This document shows positions 54,465-63,965 of a stretch of DNA of 64,000 nucleotides, in pieces; positions within the stretch are counted from its first letter, which is position 1, and every line of letters starts with the position of its first letter. Location: the NCBI RefSeq assembly GCF_001436375.1, contig NZ_AZGA01000070.1, forward strand, positions 62,001-126,000, given 5' to 3'. The notes under the pieces were generated by a model. That model saw only the letters and a program-made list of their open reading frames with translations, was not told the origin of the DNA and ran no database searches. Position numbers and translations under genes: made by a program. This DNA comes from Agrilactobacillus composti DSM 18527 = JCM 14202. GTDB taxonomy: Bacteria > Bacillota > Bacilli > Lactobacillales > Lactobacillaceae.

Positions 54465-56618
54465 TTATTCAATGATGACCCCGTGGCCATCCAGTTGGAT
54501 TGTCAAGGGAATGCCCTTTAACAGCTGGACTTCAGTGACTTCAGCCGTGACGGTGATTTCTAAAAGCCGGCCTTGGAAGTTGAAATGAAAACTGTAGCGT
54601 TGCCAGTCCCGGGGACAAAACGGCCGCAGGGATAACTGGCCATTGGTCACTTGAATCCGGGCCAGGCCATGGACCAAGGTGAGCCAGCTGGCCGCCATGG
54701 TATCCAAATGCAGCTGGGCCGGGGCCGTATCATCTAAATCAAACCGTAATTGGCGTTTAAAAATATCCGTGGTGGCAACTTTTTTGTCCAGTTGCGCCGC
54801 TAAAATAGCGTGGATGCTTTCTGAGGTTTGTGAGCGATGCAGGGTCAAACTATCATAATAATTATAGTTGGCTAACAGCACTGGCTTGTCAAAATCATCC
54901 CCTAGTAACAACAAACCCAGTAAAACTTCAGCTTGTTGCACATAGGGCAGGCGCTGATAGCGGTCTTGAGACAATCCGGCCACCGGCAAAATTGCCGAAT
55001 AATCATGGTGCAGTTTAGGCCGATAGCTGTCGCTTTGGGGCAACACGGACTCGGCGTCTGGTGCGGGCAATTGTAGATTATCTTTTAAAAGCGCCCACCG
55101 TGTTCGCTCTTGGTCCTTGATCTGCAGGGCGGCTAGCTCAGCCTTGGACAATTGCTTGGTCATTTGTAAAACATAATCCAAAGTCCAATGGGCCATGGTA
55201 TTGATGAACCAATTATTATTACTATTAATTTCAAATTGATTGGGGCCACTGACCGCCAGGAAGGTATAGCGTTTTGCCTCAGGTAAATAATCCACCCGAC
55301 TGGCATAAAAACGAGCTAGGGCCACCAGAATTTCTAGCCCTTGATGGTGCATAAAGGCCTTATCACTAAAATAATTCATATAGTTGCGCAGGCGATACGC
55401 CACCAGGGCACTGGTATAAATACTTTCAGAACCCAGGGGGAAAGCTTGGGGCAAGTTTTTCCCGGCAATTTGGGTCAGGGGGTAAAAAGCACCCTTCAAG
55501 CCCAACTCCCCGGCGCGTTTTTGCGCCAAGGGTAATTGTTCATATAAATCTAACATATAGCGATTAGGTTTGAAATCCGTCAATAGTCCTAAAAATGCAT
55601 TCCCCGCCGCAAAACCGCTGGCCCAAGTCGACCGACCAGCGCCAGTTAGACGACTGGCCCCGTCGGCACTCCACGAATTAAGATTGACTAGTGGCCGATG
55701 CATGAACAACTGGGCTAAATTATAGCGGATCCCCTGTTGAGCAGGACGATCCCCCTCGATGACACAATCAGCATTATCCCAAAAATTCCCCCAAGCCGCT
55801 TTTTCGGCTGCAACTAACCCACTAAAAGCTTGGCCATTAATTTTAGCCACTTGTTGACTGGCGGTTTGTTGAATTTGGGCCAATTGGGCGGCTGGCCCAG
55901 TGGCCACGGCAACCCAGCGGGTGAACGTCACCGCAGCTGTTTTTGTCAAAGTGCCCTGGTAGGTTTGACCAATATGGACAGCATCTTGGGTCAAATCTGC
56001 GGTGAATGTGGTATCACTATCTATGGCACTGGCCAACAAAACACTAAAGGCCTGGTCTGATTTTTGCCCTTGCAAATACAATTGGCCCGCGGCATTTTGA
56101 CCCTTATCCTTCATATCAAAGGCCCCATTGCCCCGCAATTCACAGCTAAGGGTCACTCCAGCTTCACCGGTGATCAAAGCCACTTTGGTTTGAAAAACCC
56201 CGCAGTGGCTGTTGACTTGGCTTAAAAAGTACTGGGTTTCAATGCGCAGTTTGGCTTGTGGGTCTTGGTAGGTAAACCCCCTGGTTACCACCCCATTACG
56301 CAAATCAAAATCCAGCTTAAAGTCAGATACTTTATCCGGCTGTAGACTGACTGCGGTCTGGTTGACGGTGATAGCCACTGTGCCAAAGTCCGGCAACGCC
56401 AATAATTGCGGCTTGGTGTCCACCGGATCCATCCCCAATAACCCATTGGCATAGTTGACAGCCTTGGCTTTTTGGGTAGCGTCTGTCACTAAGAAGTCCC
56501 GCCGCGTTAAATAGCCATTGCTGCTGGTGAGCAATTTAGAGCGTAATTGTTGTTTGTCTGGCGCAAAGTCGGTGGTCCTTAAATGCCAGGGATCAATTTC
56601 AAAAGTATGCTTCTCCAT
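54465..56618 (-). CDS. Glycoside hydrolase family 65 homologue with altered catalytic motifs
   Basis: A 717-residue protein with GH65 (maltose/kojibiose/trehalose phosphorylase) architecture: N-terminal beta-sandwich beginning HTFEIDPWHLRTTDF and SSNGYLTRRDF, an alpha/alpha barrel, the phosphate-loop-like HRSQTSESIHAILAA and a C-terminal beta-sheet domain. The catalytic acid motif, GPNEY in maltose phosphorylases, reads GPNQF (Q461), and the sugar-binding W-D-T-E motif reads W-A-S-G (332-335). It may have lost phosphorylase activity or changed mechanism. Length is slightly below the norm of about 755. Lies 16-20 bases after the GH13 gene on the same strand, so it should be co-transcribed with it. 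No beta-phosphoglucomutase gene is nearby. Confidence 0.85.
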   Translation of the reverse strand: MEKHTFEIDPWHLRTTDFAPDKQQLRSKLLTSSNGYLTRRDFLVTDATQKAKAVNYANGLLGMDPVDTKPQLLALPDFGTVAITVNQTAVSLQPDKVSDFKLDFDLRNGVVTRGFTYQDPQAKLRIETQYFLSQVNSHCGVFQTKVALITGEAGVTLSCELRGNGAFDMKDKGQNAAGQLYLQGQKSDQAFSVLLASAIDSDTTFTADLTQDAVHIGQTYQGTLTKTAAVTFTRWVAVATGPAAQLAQIQQTASQQVAKINGQAFSGLVAAEKAAWGNFWDNADCVIEGDRPAQQGIRYNLAQLFMHRPLVNLNSWSADGASRLTGAGRSTWASGFAAGNAFLGLLTDFKPNRYMLDLYEQLPLAQKRAGELGLKGAFYPLTQIAGKNLPQAFPLGSESIYTSALVAYRLRNYMNYFSDKAFMHHQGLEILVALARFYASRVDYLPEAKRYTFLAVSGPNQFEINSNNNWFINTMAHWTLDYVLQMTKQLSKAELAALQIKDQERTRWALLKDNLQLPAPDAESVLPQSDSYRPKLHHDYSAILPVAGLSQDRYQRLPYVQQAEVLLGLLLLGDDFDKPVLLANYNYYDSLTLHRSQTSESIHAILAAQLDKKVATTDIFKRQLRFDLDDTAPAQLHLDTMAASWLTLVHGLARIQVTNGQLSLRPFCPRDWQRYSFHFNFQGRLLEITVTAEVTEVQLLKGIPLTIQLDGHGVIIE

Positions 56619-56640
56619 TATTCACAACCTCAAAACTCAA

Positions 56641-58434
56641 TTATTTTTTCCAACGCTTCAACACCACAAACCCCTCAGGTAACAATTGGGCGGTGCCATC
56701 GATATCATCTAAACGGCGACTAAAAATCTCCTGATCGCCATTTTTCAAAGCAATCGTTTGCTTGGTATCGCTGGTATTAAATAAACAAACAAATTCAATG
56801 GTCCGGCCCTCCCGGATCAAGGTCAGCATTTGTTCGTTTTCTGGATCAACCCAGACCATGGGCGCTTCTGACAAGAAGTTGGCATATTGGCGCCGCACGG
56901 CAATCAAAGCCTTCATAAAGGCCAACATTTCCCCATCTTGTTTGGTTTCATCCCAACACATGGGCCGGCGATTATCTGGGTCTTGGTTCCCCACTAAGCT
57001 AATTTCATCCCCATAAAAGATACAAGGCACACCCTTTTGTAAAAAGGTAAACGCCATGGCTGATTTAACCGCGTCCTTATCCCCATTAGCTAAGGTCAAA
57101 ACCCGCGGTGTGTCATGGGAATCTAAGACATTGAACATCATCTCACTGGTTTGGGCCCGATAGGACATGAGCTGTTGGTTCAAGCCTTCGGTAAAACTGT
57201 GATTGTTAATATTATGATATAAGAATTTACGATTGATTAAACCGGTGAATTGATAATTCATGACCCCGGTAAATTCTGAACCATCTAACCAAGGCTCGGA
57301 ATTATGCCAAACTTCGCCTAAGATATAAAAATCTGGTTTCAGCTGATGACAGGCCTCAGAAAAGGCTCGCCAGAAATGATGATCCACCTCATCGGCCACA
57401 TCCAAGCGCCAAGCATCGATATCAAATTGCTCGATCCAATACTTTGCCACCGTCAATAAATAATCCTGTACCTCCGGATTGGCAGTATTTAACTTAGGCA
57501 TGTGGGGGGTAAAGGCAAAAGTAGCATAGTTTAATTTACGGGCCACTTCAAAATCAGCCGTAGCTTCATAACTCACTGGGAATTTGCGAATATGGAACCA
57601 ATCTTTAAAACGGGACTTTTCCTGATGCCGCAAAACATCTTGCCACTGGACGGACTCATCGCCAATGTGGTTGAACACCGCATCTAGCATCACCCGCATC
57701 CCCCGGGCATGGGCTTCATCCACTAATTTTTTAAAAGTCTGCTTATCTCCAAAGTCCGGGTCGATTTCTAAATAATCAATTGTGTCGTATTTATGGTTAG
57801 AGGCTGCCTTAAAGATTGGCGTCAAATAAAGGCCATTGATCCCTAAAGCTTGTAAATAATCTAAATGGTCAATGATCCCCTGTAAATCCCCACCGTAATA
57901 ATCTTGGCGGCCAGGATGGGCTTCGGTGTCCCAGGGCAAGGTACCCGGCCGGTCTAAGGACTTATCACCATTGGCAAAACGCTCTGGAAAAATTTGATAC
58001 CAGACCGTTTGCTTCACCCATTGGGGGCTTTTGGCCATGTCGATTTGATGGAAATAAGGCAAGCGGAAGTAGTTGGCCATGTTTTGAATCTCACCGCCAT
58101 TGAAATCCACACAACCCAATTCCCCATAATAGGTTTGGCTGCCATCTAGACCAGTGACGTGAAAGGCATATTGAATCCTAGTAAATTGGGGCCGAAGCTT
58201 AATTTCCCAATATTGATGGTTTTGGGTCTCTAAACCCTTATTCATGCGAATGCGGCGATAGTGCCAACCTATGGCGCCGTTTTTCCGGGGACGGTTGTCA
58301 AAGGGATCCCCATAATAGAGGGTGACCTGGGCTACATCAGCTTTAGCCGTGCGCATGCGCACAACAAATTCTTTTGGTTTATATAAAAAAGCGTATTCGC
58401 TTTCTGTACGATGATACAATGCATCTTTTTTCAT
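56641..58434 (-). CDS. GH13 neopullulanase / cyclomaltodextrinase / maltogenic amylase
   Basis: A 597-residue GH13_20-type enzyme with an N-terminal CBM34 domain (about 1-125) and the catalytic barrel: VWYQIFPERFANGD, DAVFNHIG, nucleophile D345 in WRLDVADE, acid/base E374 in ILGEVW, and D441 in VLDSHDTPR. No signal peptide, so it acts in the cytoplasm on maltodextrins or cyclodextrins brought in by transport. Start ATG 58434 (MKKDALYHRTESEYAFLY) with AGAGAGG upstream. Upstream of GH65; downstream of pckA, with a long hairpin between. Confidence 0.92.
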   Translation of the reverse strand: MKKDALYHRTESEYAFLYKPKEFVVRMRTAKADVAQVTLYYGDPFDNRPRKNGAIGWHYRRIRMNKGLETQNHQYWEIKLRPQFTRIQYAFHVTGLDGSQTYYGELGCVDFNGGEIQNMANYFRLPYFHQIDMAKSPQWVKQTVWYQIFPERFANGDKSLDRPGTLPWDTEAHPGRQDYYGGDLQGIIDHLDYLQALGINGLYLTPIFKAASNHKYDTIDYLEIDPDFGDKQTFKKLVDEAHARGMRVMLDAVFNHIGDESVQWQDVLRHQEKSRFKDWFHIRKFPVSYEATADFEVARKLNYATFAFTPHMPKLNTANPEVQDYLLTVAKYWIEQFDIDAWRLDVADEVDHHFWRAFSEACHQLKPDFYILGEVWHNSEPWLDGSEFTGVMNYQFTGLINRKFLYHNINNHSFTEGLNQQLMSYRAQTSEMMFNVLDSHDTPRVLTLANGDKDAVKSAMAFTFLQKGVPCIFYGDEISLVGNQDPDNRRPMCWDETKQDGEMLAFMKALIAVRRQYANFLSEAPMVWVDPENEQMLTLIREGRTIEFVCLFNTSDTKQTIALKNGDQEIFSRRLDDIDGTAQLLPEGFVVLKRWKK

Positions 58435-58463
58435 AAGCGATCCTCTCTTAGATAGGCCATAAA

Positions 58464-58543
58464 AAATAAAAAAACAACTTGAAACCTTTATTGAGTTCAA
58501 TTATAAAGCAAATTGCTGAACTCATAAAGTTATTCAAGTTGTT
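58464..58543 (-). terminator. Long inverted repeat and terminator after pckA
   Basis: Minus strand: AACAACTTGAA (58543-58533) pairs with TTCAAGTTGTT (58483-58473); inner arms ATGAGTTCA and TGAACTCAAT and a TTTAT/ATAAAG segment extend the stem to about 25 bp. A TTTTTTT run follows. The loop holds TTTATAAT, a -10-like sequence for the GH13 gene. Confidence 0.8.
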
Positions 58544-58568
58544 CATGATTATTGTGGTCTTTTAAGCA

Positions 58569-60212
58569 TTACTTAAGAGTCTTAATGACTTGCGTCAAAA
58601 ATTGCGTACATTCGTCTGGCAGCGCATGTTTTCTAGTCTCATTATGATGGGTCACATAGGCTAGGCGTTGTTGGAATCGTTGCTGCAATAATTGTTTATA
58701 TTCTTCCCCATTAGGAATGGGATAGTTGGCGTAAGGCAAATAACTTAAGCCGGGAATATCCAGGAATGGTTTGAACTTCGCTTTTTGATCCACAATGTCT
58801 TCCACCGCTCCCAAGGTTAATTCCTTGGGGATATCTTGATCTAAATAAGCACTGGTATTCAAGATATAACATTGGGCATGGCGTTTTTCAAACAAAGCCT
58901 TGAAGTCTTGGTAATCTTCAACTAATGGATATAGTCTAAATGGATTGGCATAGGGGATGATCACCACTTGTTGCATCTCGGCAGCAGACACGTTTTCAGC
59001 GGTGGAGTGCTTGGTGGCTAAGGTCAGCCCAATGGTGGCCGCGGCCACCGGGTTGGTGACTTGCATCACTGGGGGCAAGGAGTTATCCTTCATGATCCAA
59101 AACAGCGCACTAATGGGTTGGGCTTCATAGTCCACCCGATTCTTGGTGATATAGCGGGATTTCACCATCCGCCCGTTCCCATTTCTCAGGTCTTCGGTGA
59201 CCAGCACCTTTTGGCCATGTTCATTTAAAGTGACCCCATCGTTCATCACGGTCAAACAATAATCTAAGCCGCCCCCAGCCACAGTATAATCGTTGGTTTT
59301 ATCAAAGTATGCTGGTTCCATGGCCGTGGACGAGCCGTCTGCGCGAGAAATCACGAAGGCGTCATCATGTAACACGGTGATGTCATATTTATTTTGATGT
59401 TTGGCCAAGGTCAACGTCGACTTCCCGGAGCCGGACAAGCCATACATGGCAAAAACCGCATCCGCCTGATCTTTAAAATGGAAGCTCTTCAAGCCACCGT
59501 GACAGGCGGTATAGCCGTGACGATGGGCGATGGACCAAGCTAGGGTCAACGTCCCCTTCTTCATCTCACCGAAATAACGCATCCCCAAAAGGGCCGCCAC
59601 GTTATGTTCTCGGTCAAATAATGCGAGACCATCGGGATATTTAGGATCATGATAGTCCGGATCCACATATAAATAAATGTCCGGTTCATCATATTGCTTG
59701 CTATTATCATAAATCTGTTGATAAGTTTCATTTAAAAACTGAAAGTTCATGACATACGAATATAAATTATGTTCATACCCCTTGGGAATACAGACGTGAG
59801 CTTTGACCATAAAGTTTTTATCCAGCCCCACCAAAACATCACTGCGCCAAAATGGGTGCCGATTGTCTTGATAAATTGCTTCTTGTAAGTCGTTTAACAG
59901 GGCTGTGGCATCGGTATCCGTCTCCTCTTGGAGAATCCGCCGCGCCTTAGCGGTCCGGCCCACGATTTTACCATGATTATAAACTAATACCTTCGCATCA
60001 CTAGGCAAGCCCAGATCATCGGTATGTTTAACCGGCATATCGGTGACGATCGTATCTGGATTTGCTTTAGCCAGTTCATAAATTGCACTGACGTTTTGTA
60101 ATGGTGTGACATTTTGACCGTAAAATGCCGTTTCAACCATAACTTTCATCCGAGAAAATGCCTTGTTCTTAGCATTGATCGTATCATTATTAAAGTATTG
60201 AATCGTACTCAT
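58569..60212 (-). CDS. pckA: Phosphoenolpyruvate carboxykinase (ATP)
   Basis: A 547-residue PEP carboxykinase interconverting oxaloacetate and phosphoenolpyruvate with ATP/ADP. P-loop YGLSGSGKSTLTLA, the upstream RYFGEMKKG metal/substrate segment and VLHDDAFVISR are seen. Start ATG 60212 (MSTIQYFNND) after AAAGGTGG. In lactobacilli the enzyme supports gluconeogenesis or, in reverse, anaplerotic oxaloacetate formation. A CRE-like site at 60233-60246 suggests repression by glucose through CcpA. Confidence 0.95.
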   Translation of the reverse strand: MSTIQYFNNDTINAKNKAFSRMKVMVETAFYGQNVTPLQNVSAIYELAKANPDTIVTDMPVKHTDDLGLPSDAKVLVYNHGKIVGRTAKARRILQEETDTDATALLNDLQEAIYQDNRHPFWRSDVLVGLDKNFMVKAHVCIPKGYEHNLYSYVMNFQFLNETYQQIYDNSKQYDEPDIYLYVDPDYHDPKYPDGLALFDREHNVAALLGMRYFGEMKKGTLTLAWSIAHRHGYTACHGGLKSFHFKDQADAVFAMYGLSGSGKSTLTLAKHQNKYDITVLHDDAFVISRADGSSTAMEPAYFDKTNDYTVAGGGLDYCLTVMNDGVTLNEHGQKVLVTEDLRNGNGRMVKSRYITKNRVDYEAQPISALFWIMKDNSLPPVMQVTNPVAAATIGLTLATKHSTAENVSAAEMQQVVIIPYANPFRLYPLVEDYQDFKALFEKRHAQCYILNTSAYLDQDIPKELTLGAVEDIVDQKAKFKPFLDIPGLSYLPYANYPIPNGEEYKQLLQQRFQQRLAYVTHHNETRKHALPDECTQFLTQVIKTLK

Positions 60213-60232
60213 TACAAGAACCACCTTTCCAT

Positions 60233-60246
60233 AATTAACGCTTTCA
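60233..60246 (-). promoter_or_regulatory. CRE-like site upstream of pckA
   Basis: Minus strand TGAAAGCGTTAATT, matching the CRE consensus in its first ten positions. It is 21 bases upstream of the pckA start. Confidence 0.5.
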
Positions 60247-60413
60247 TTTCATACTTATAGAATACCACATTCCCTGGGTAGCAGTTTTGTGAAACACTTC
60301 ATTTATGGTGACCAAACCCGTTGGACTAATTCAAGATTTTAAGCTAGAATGATGCTTGTTGTTCTATTATTAAAATCGGGTGTTGAACCACCCTACTTTA
60401 GGAGGCACTTTTA

Positions 60414-61754
60414 ATGACGCAACCAATCACTAATGAAAATCTTCAAGACTTCACGGATACATTCCATAAGTTACCTAAAAGTGAAGCTTTGGCCCGGACT
60501 ACCATGAAAAATGGTATCTTGGCCAGCAGTGAATCTATTCAATCCCAAAGCGCAATGGAACCCGTTTTCTCCGTTGAGTTAAACACCGGTACTGTTGCGA
60601 ACCAAAAACAATCTGGTCGTTGCTGGATGTTTGCTGCGTTAAACACCATGCGTCATCCCTTACAAGACCAATTCAAGTTAAAGGGTTTTGAATTATCCCA
60701 AAACTACACCAACTTCTGGGATAAACTAGAAAAATCTAACTACTTTTATGAAAATATCTTAAATACAGCTGGTCTGCCCGTTGAAGACCGCAAAGTTGCT
60801 TTCTTATTGGCTACCCCCCAACAAGATGGCGGCCAATGGGATATGTTGTGTGCGTTGATCGAAAAATATGGCATCGTACCAAAATCTGTCATGCCAGAAA
60901 CTTACAACAGTTCCACTTCCCGGGAATTAAATACGGTCTTGAATACTAAATTACGTAAAGATGCCATCAAATTACGCCAGTTAGTCAACGATGGTGCCGA
61001 TGACAGCCAAATTGCCGCTACCCGTAAAATCATGGTCGGTGAAGTTTACCGGATCTTGGTCTTTGCCTTGGGCGAACCCGTGAAAGACTTTGATTGGGAA
61101 TATAAAGATGACGATGGCAATTACCATCAAGACCATGTGACCCCACAAGAATTCTTTACGAAATATGTAGGCTGGAACTTGGCCGATTATGTCTCCATGA
61201 TCAACTCCCCAACCGCTGACAAGCCTTACAACCACTTATACACCGTGGAAATGTTAGGTAATGTGGTGGGCGGCCGCCAAGTACGTCATATGAACTTAGA
61301 CATTGATACCTTCAAACAATTAGCCGTGAAACAATTACAAAATGGCGAAACAGTTTGGTTTGGGAGTGATGTGGGTCAAAGCAGTGATCGTAAGGCCGGT
61401 ATCTTAGATACGGAAATTTATCAATTAGACGATTTGTTTGATGTGGATCTATCCCTAACGAAGGCCCAACGCCTAGACTATAGTGAAAGCCTCATGACCC
61501 ACGCCATGGTCTTGACTGGTGTGGACTTAGTGGATGGCAAGCCAACTAAATGGAAAGTTGAAAACTCTTGGGGCGATAAAGTCGGTCATAAAGGTTACTT
61601 CGTCATGAGTGATGCTTGGTTTGACCAATTTGTTTACCAAGTTGTCATCAACAAAAAATATTTAACAGATGACCAATTAAACGTCATCAACACGGAATAT
61701 GACCAACCTAAAGTTTTGGCTCCTTGGGATCCAATGGGTGCTTTAGCCCTTTAA
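60414..61754 (+). CDS. pepC: Aminopeptidase C (bleomycin hydrolase family, C1B)
   Basis: A 446-residue cytoplasmic papain-like peptidase. Catalytic Q64 and C70 in NQKQSGRCWMFAALN, the histidine in SLMTHAMVLTG and the asparagine in VENSWGDKVGHKGYF are all present. Part of the lactic acid bacterial proteolytic system, releasing N-terminal residues from peptides. Start ATG 60414 with AGGAGG upstream. Monocistronic; divergent from pckA. Confidence 0.97.
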   Translation: MTQPITNENLQDFTDTFHKLPKSEALARTTMKNGILASSESIQSQSAMEPVFSVELNTGTVANQKQSGRCWMFAALNTMRHPLQDQFKLKGFELSQNYTNFWDKLEKSNYFYENILNTAGLPVEDRKVAFLLATPQQDGGQWDMLCALIEKYGIVPKSVMPETYNSSTSRELNTVLNTKLRKDAIKLRQLVNDGADDSQIAATRKIMVGEVYRILVFALGEPVKDFDWEYKDDDGNYHQDHVTPQEFFTKYVGWNLADYVSMINSPTADKPYNHLYTVEMLGNVVGGRQVRHMNLDIDTFKQLAVKQLQNGETVWFGSDVGQSSDRKAGILDTEIYQLDDLFDVDLSLTKAQRLDYSESLMTHAMVLTGVDLVDGKPTKWKVENSWGDKVGHKGYFVMSDAWFDQFVYQVVINKKYLTDDQLNVINTEYDQPKVLAPWDPMGALAL

Positions 61755-61784
61755 TAAACTAGCCTTATCAAAACCGTAAATCTG

Positions 61785-61834
61785 CTCCGACACGACTTGT
61801 GTCGCAACGGATTTGCGGTTTTTTTTGACTTGTC
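61785..61834 (+). terminator. Terminator of pepC
   Basis: AAAACCGTAAATC and GGATTTGCGGTTTT arms with an inner CGACAC/GTGTCG stem, then TTTT. Confidence 0.9.
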
Positions 61835-61916
61835 AGATTAATTATTTTATGATGGTTCCTGACTTTAGAAGTCATGCTAAAAATCCGTTTACCCAACGTT
61901 CTAGGAGATCAAGAAA

Positions 61917-63965
61917 ATGAATAAGTTCACACGTATTAAAACGCCCACCAAAGGCAAGCGGCTTTCCGCAGCTGGCCTGTTAATTGCCCTGGGGGTCGTC
62001 TATGGGGACATTGGGACCTCACCGCTTTATGTCATGAAGTCCATCGTTGCCGGAAATGGCGGCATGGGTAAAATCAGTGATGAGTTCATCACCGGTTCAG
62101 TGTCATTAATATTCTGGACCTTAGTGATCATTACCACTTTAAAGTACGTCCTCATTGCACTACGGGCCGATAACAACGGTGAAGGTGGTATTTTTGCCTT
62201 GTACACTTTGATCCGTAAACGGGCCGCCTGGCTGATCGTCCCGGCCATGGTGGGGGGTGCCTTTTTGCTGGCCGATGGGATGCTGACCCCGTCAGTGACC
62301 GTTACCACCGCCATTGAAGGCCTGAAGGGCACCCCTTTAAACGGTAAAATTTTATTACATTCCCAATCAGAAGTTATTTTAGTCACCATCGTGATCCTAA
62401 CGTTCTTGTTCTTCATTCAACGTTTTGGGACCGAGTCCATTGGTAAGGCCTTTGGACCAATCATGTTCATTTGGTTTGCTTTTATCGGCGGCATCGGCTT
62501 GTTTAGTATTGTCAAAGATCCGCTGATCCTAAGAGCCTTAAACCCTTATTATGCCATTAAAATCTTATTCTCCCCGGAAAATAAAGCCGGCATTTTCATC
62601 TTAGGTAGTGTTTTCCTAGCCACCACCGGGGCAGAAGCCTTGTATTCGGACATGGGCCATGTGGGTCGGCGCAACATTTATGGCAGTTGGCCCTTCGTTA
62701 ATCTTTGTCTGGTGTTAAACTATTTTGGCCAAGCCGTTTGGATCCATCAAAATAACGGCACCAATGCTTTTCAACACATCGCCGACTTCAACCCATTTTT
62801 TGAAATGATGCCTAGCTTTTTAAAACTCTTCACCATCATCATTGCCACCTTAGCCGCCATCATCGCCTCCCAGGCTTTGATTTCCGGATCTTACACCTTG
62901 GTTTCTGAAGGCATTCGCTTGCGTTTGCTCCCCCGCTTACATGTGATCTATCCCACCAACTCCCGGGGGCAGTTGTACATCCCCGTGGTCAATATCATCT
63001 TATGGCTGGTGTGCTGTACCATCGTCTACACCTTCCAGACTTCAGAACACATGGAAGCTGCCTATGGCTTAGCCATCACCATGACCATGTTGATGACCAC
63101 GATTTTACTCTTCGAATTCCTACGCCTGAAAAAAGTGCCCACCATTATCAGTTTGGGTTCTCTATTATTCTTTGGCTCTGTGGAAACCATGTTCTTCATC
63201 TCTAGTATCATCAAATTTGCCCACGGTGGCTGGGTCACGGTCTTAATTGGCTTAGTGATTTTAAGCATCATGTTCATTTGGCAGATGGGCGACTACTATC
63301 GCTATAACAATATCTACCGGACTGAAGATGTTTCCTTATTAGCTTATAAGAATCAGCTCCATGCCTTGTCCGAAGATACTACCAACCCCTTGTATACCAC
63401 TAATTTAGTGTATATGACCAAAGTCCATGATGAACGCTACATCAAAAAGACCATTTTGTATTCCATCTTGGACAAACGGCCAAAACGTGCGCAGATTTAT
63501 TGGTTCGTCACTGTGAATGTCACCGATGATCCTTACAGTGCCGGTTACACTGTGGAGACTTTTGACACGGACTACATGATCAATGTCCAGCTGTACTTAG
63601 GGTTTAGAGTGGAGCAAAAAGTCAATATCTTCTTGCGGCAGATCATCAATGACATGATTGCCAAGGGCGAGCTACCCCGCCAGCCGCAACAATATACCAC
63701 GATCCCTGACCGGGAAGTGGGTGACTTCTCTTTTGTCATGTTACAAGAAGAGCTGTCCCCTGAAACTGAGCTGGGCAGTTACCAAAAGGCCATTATCCAA
63801 GCGCGTTTGTTCCTACAAAAAATCACGCTTTCCCCGGCCACTTGGTTTGGCCTGGAATATGCTGATGTGGTCACCGAGCGGGTACCATTGATTTTGGGTA
63901 AAGTTCCTATCGTCAAATTAAAACGTTTGAAACAAAAACCTGAAAATAGCAGCGATACCCTTTAA
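61917..63965 (+). CDS. kup: Kup-family potassium uptake protein
   Basis: A 682-residue membrane protein with about 12 hydrophobic segments in the first 430 residues and a soluble C-terminal domain. The family signature GVVYGDIGTSPLYVMKS (27-43), NGEGGIFALYTLI and TTGAEALYSDMGHVGRR are present. It imports K+ with protons. Start ATG 61917 after TAGGAG. Only about 80 bases lie between the pepC terminator and the start, so no room for a c-di-AMP riboswitch; family members in lactic acid bacteria are often controlled by c-di-AMP binding to the protein. Confidence 0.95.
   Translation: MNKFTRIKTPTKGKRLSAAGLLIALGVVYGDIGTSPLYVMKSIVAGNGGMGKISDEFITGSVSLIFWTLVIITTLKYVLIALRADNNGEGGIFALYTLIRKRAAWLIVPAMVGGAFLLADGMLTPSVTVTTAIEGLKGTPLNGKILLHSQSEVILVTIVILTFLFFIQRFGTESIGKAFGPIMFIWFAFIGGIGLFSIVKDPLILRALNPYYAIKILFSPENKAGIFILGSVFLATTGAEALYSDMGHVGRRNIYGSWPFVNLCLVLNYFGQAVWIHQNNGTNAFQHIADFNPFFEMMPSFLKLFTIIIATLAAIIASQALISGSYTLVSEGIRLRLLPRLHVIYPTNSRGQLYIPVVNIILWLVCCTIVYTFQTSEHMEAAYGLAITMTMLMTTILLFEFLRLKKVPTIISLGSLLFFGSVETMFFISSIIKFAHGGWVTVLIGLVILSIMFIWQMGDYYRYNNIYRTEDVSLLAYKNQLHALSEDTTNPLYTTNLVYMTKVHDERYIKKTILYSILDKRPKRAQIYWFVTVNVTDDPYSAGYTVETFDTDYMINVQLYLGFRVEQKVNIFLRQIINDMIAKGELPRQPQQYTTIPDREVGDFSFVMLQEELSPETELGSYQKAIIQARLFLQKITLSPATWFGLEYADVVTERVPLILGKVPIVKLKRLKQKPENSSDTL

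Noticed and set aside
54465-56618. Annotation as plain maltose phosphorylase
   Set aside because: The catalytic glutamate and the substrate aspartate motifs are both changed, so only family membership is supported.
61835-61916. c-di-AMP riboswitch before kup
   Set aside because: Only about 80 bases between the pepC terminator and kup; no conserved riboswitch elements seen.
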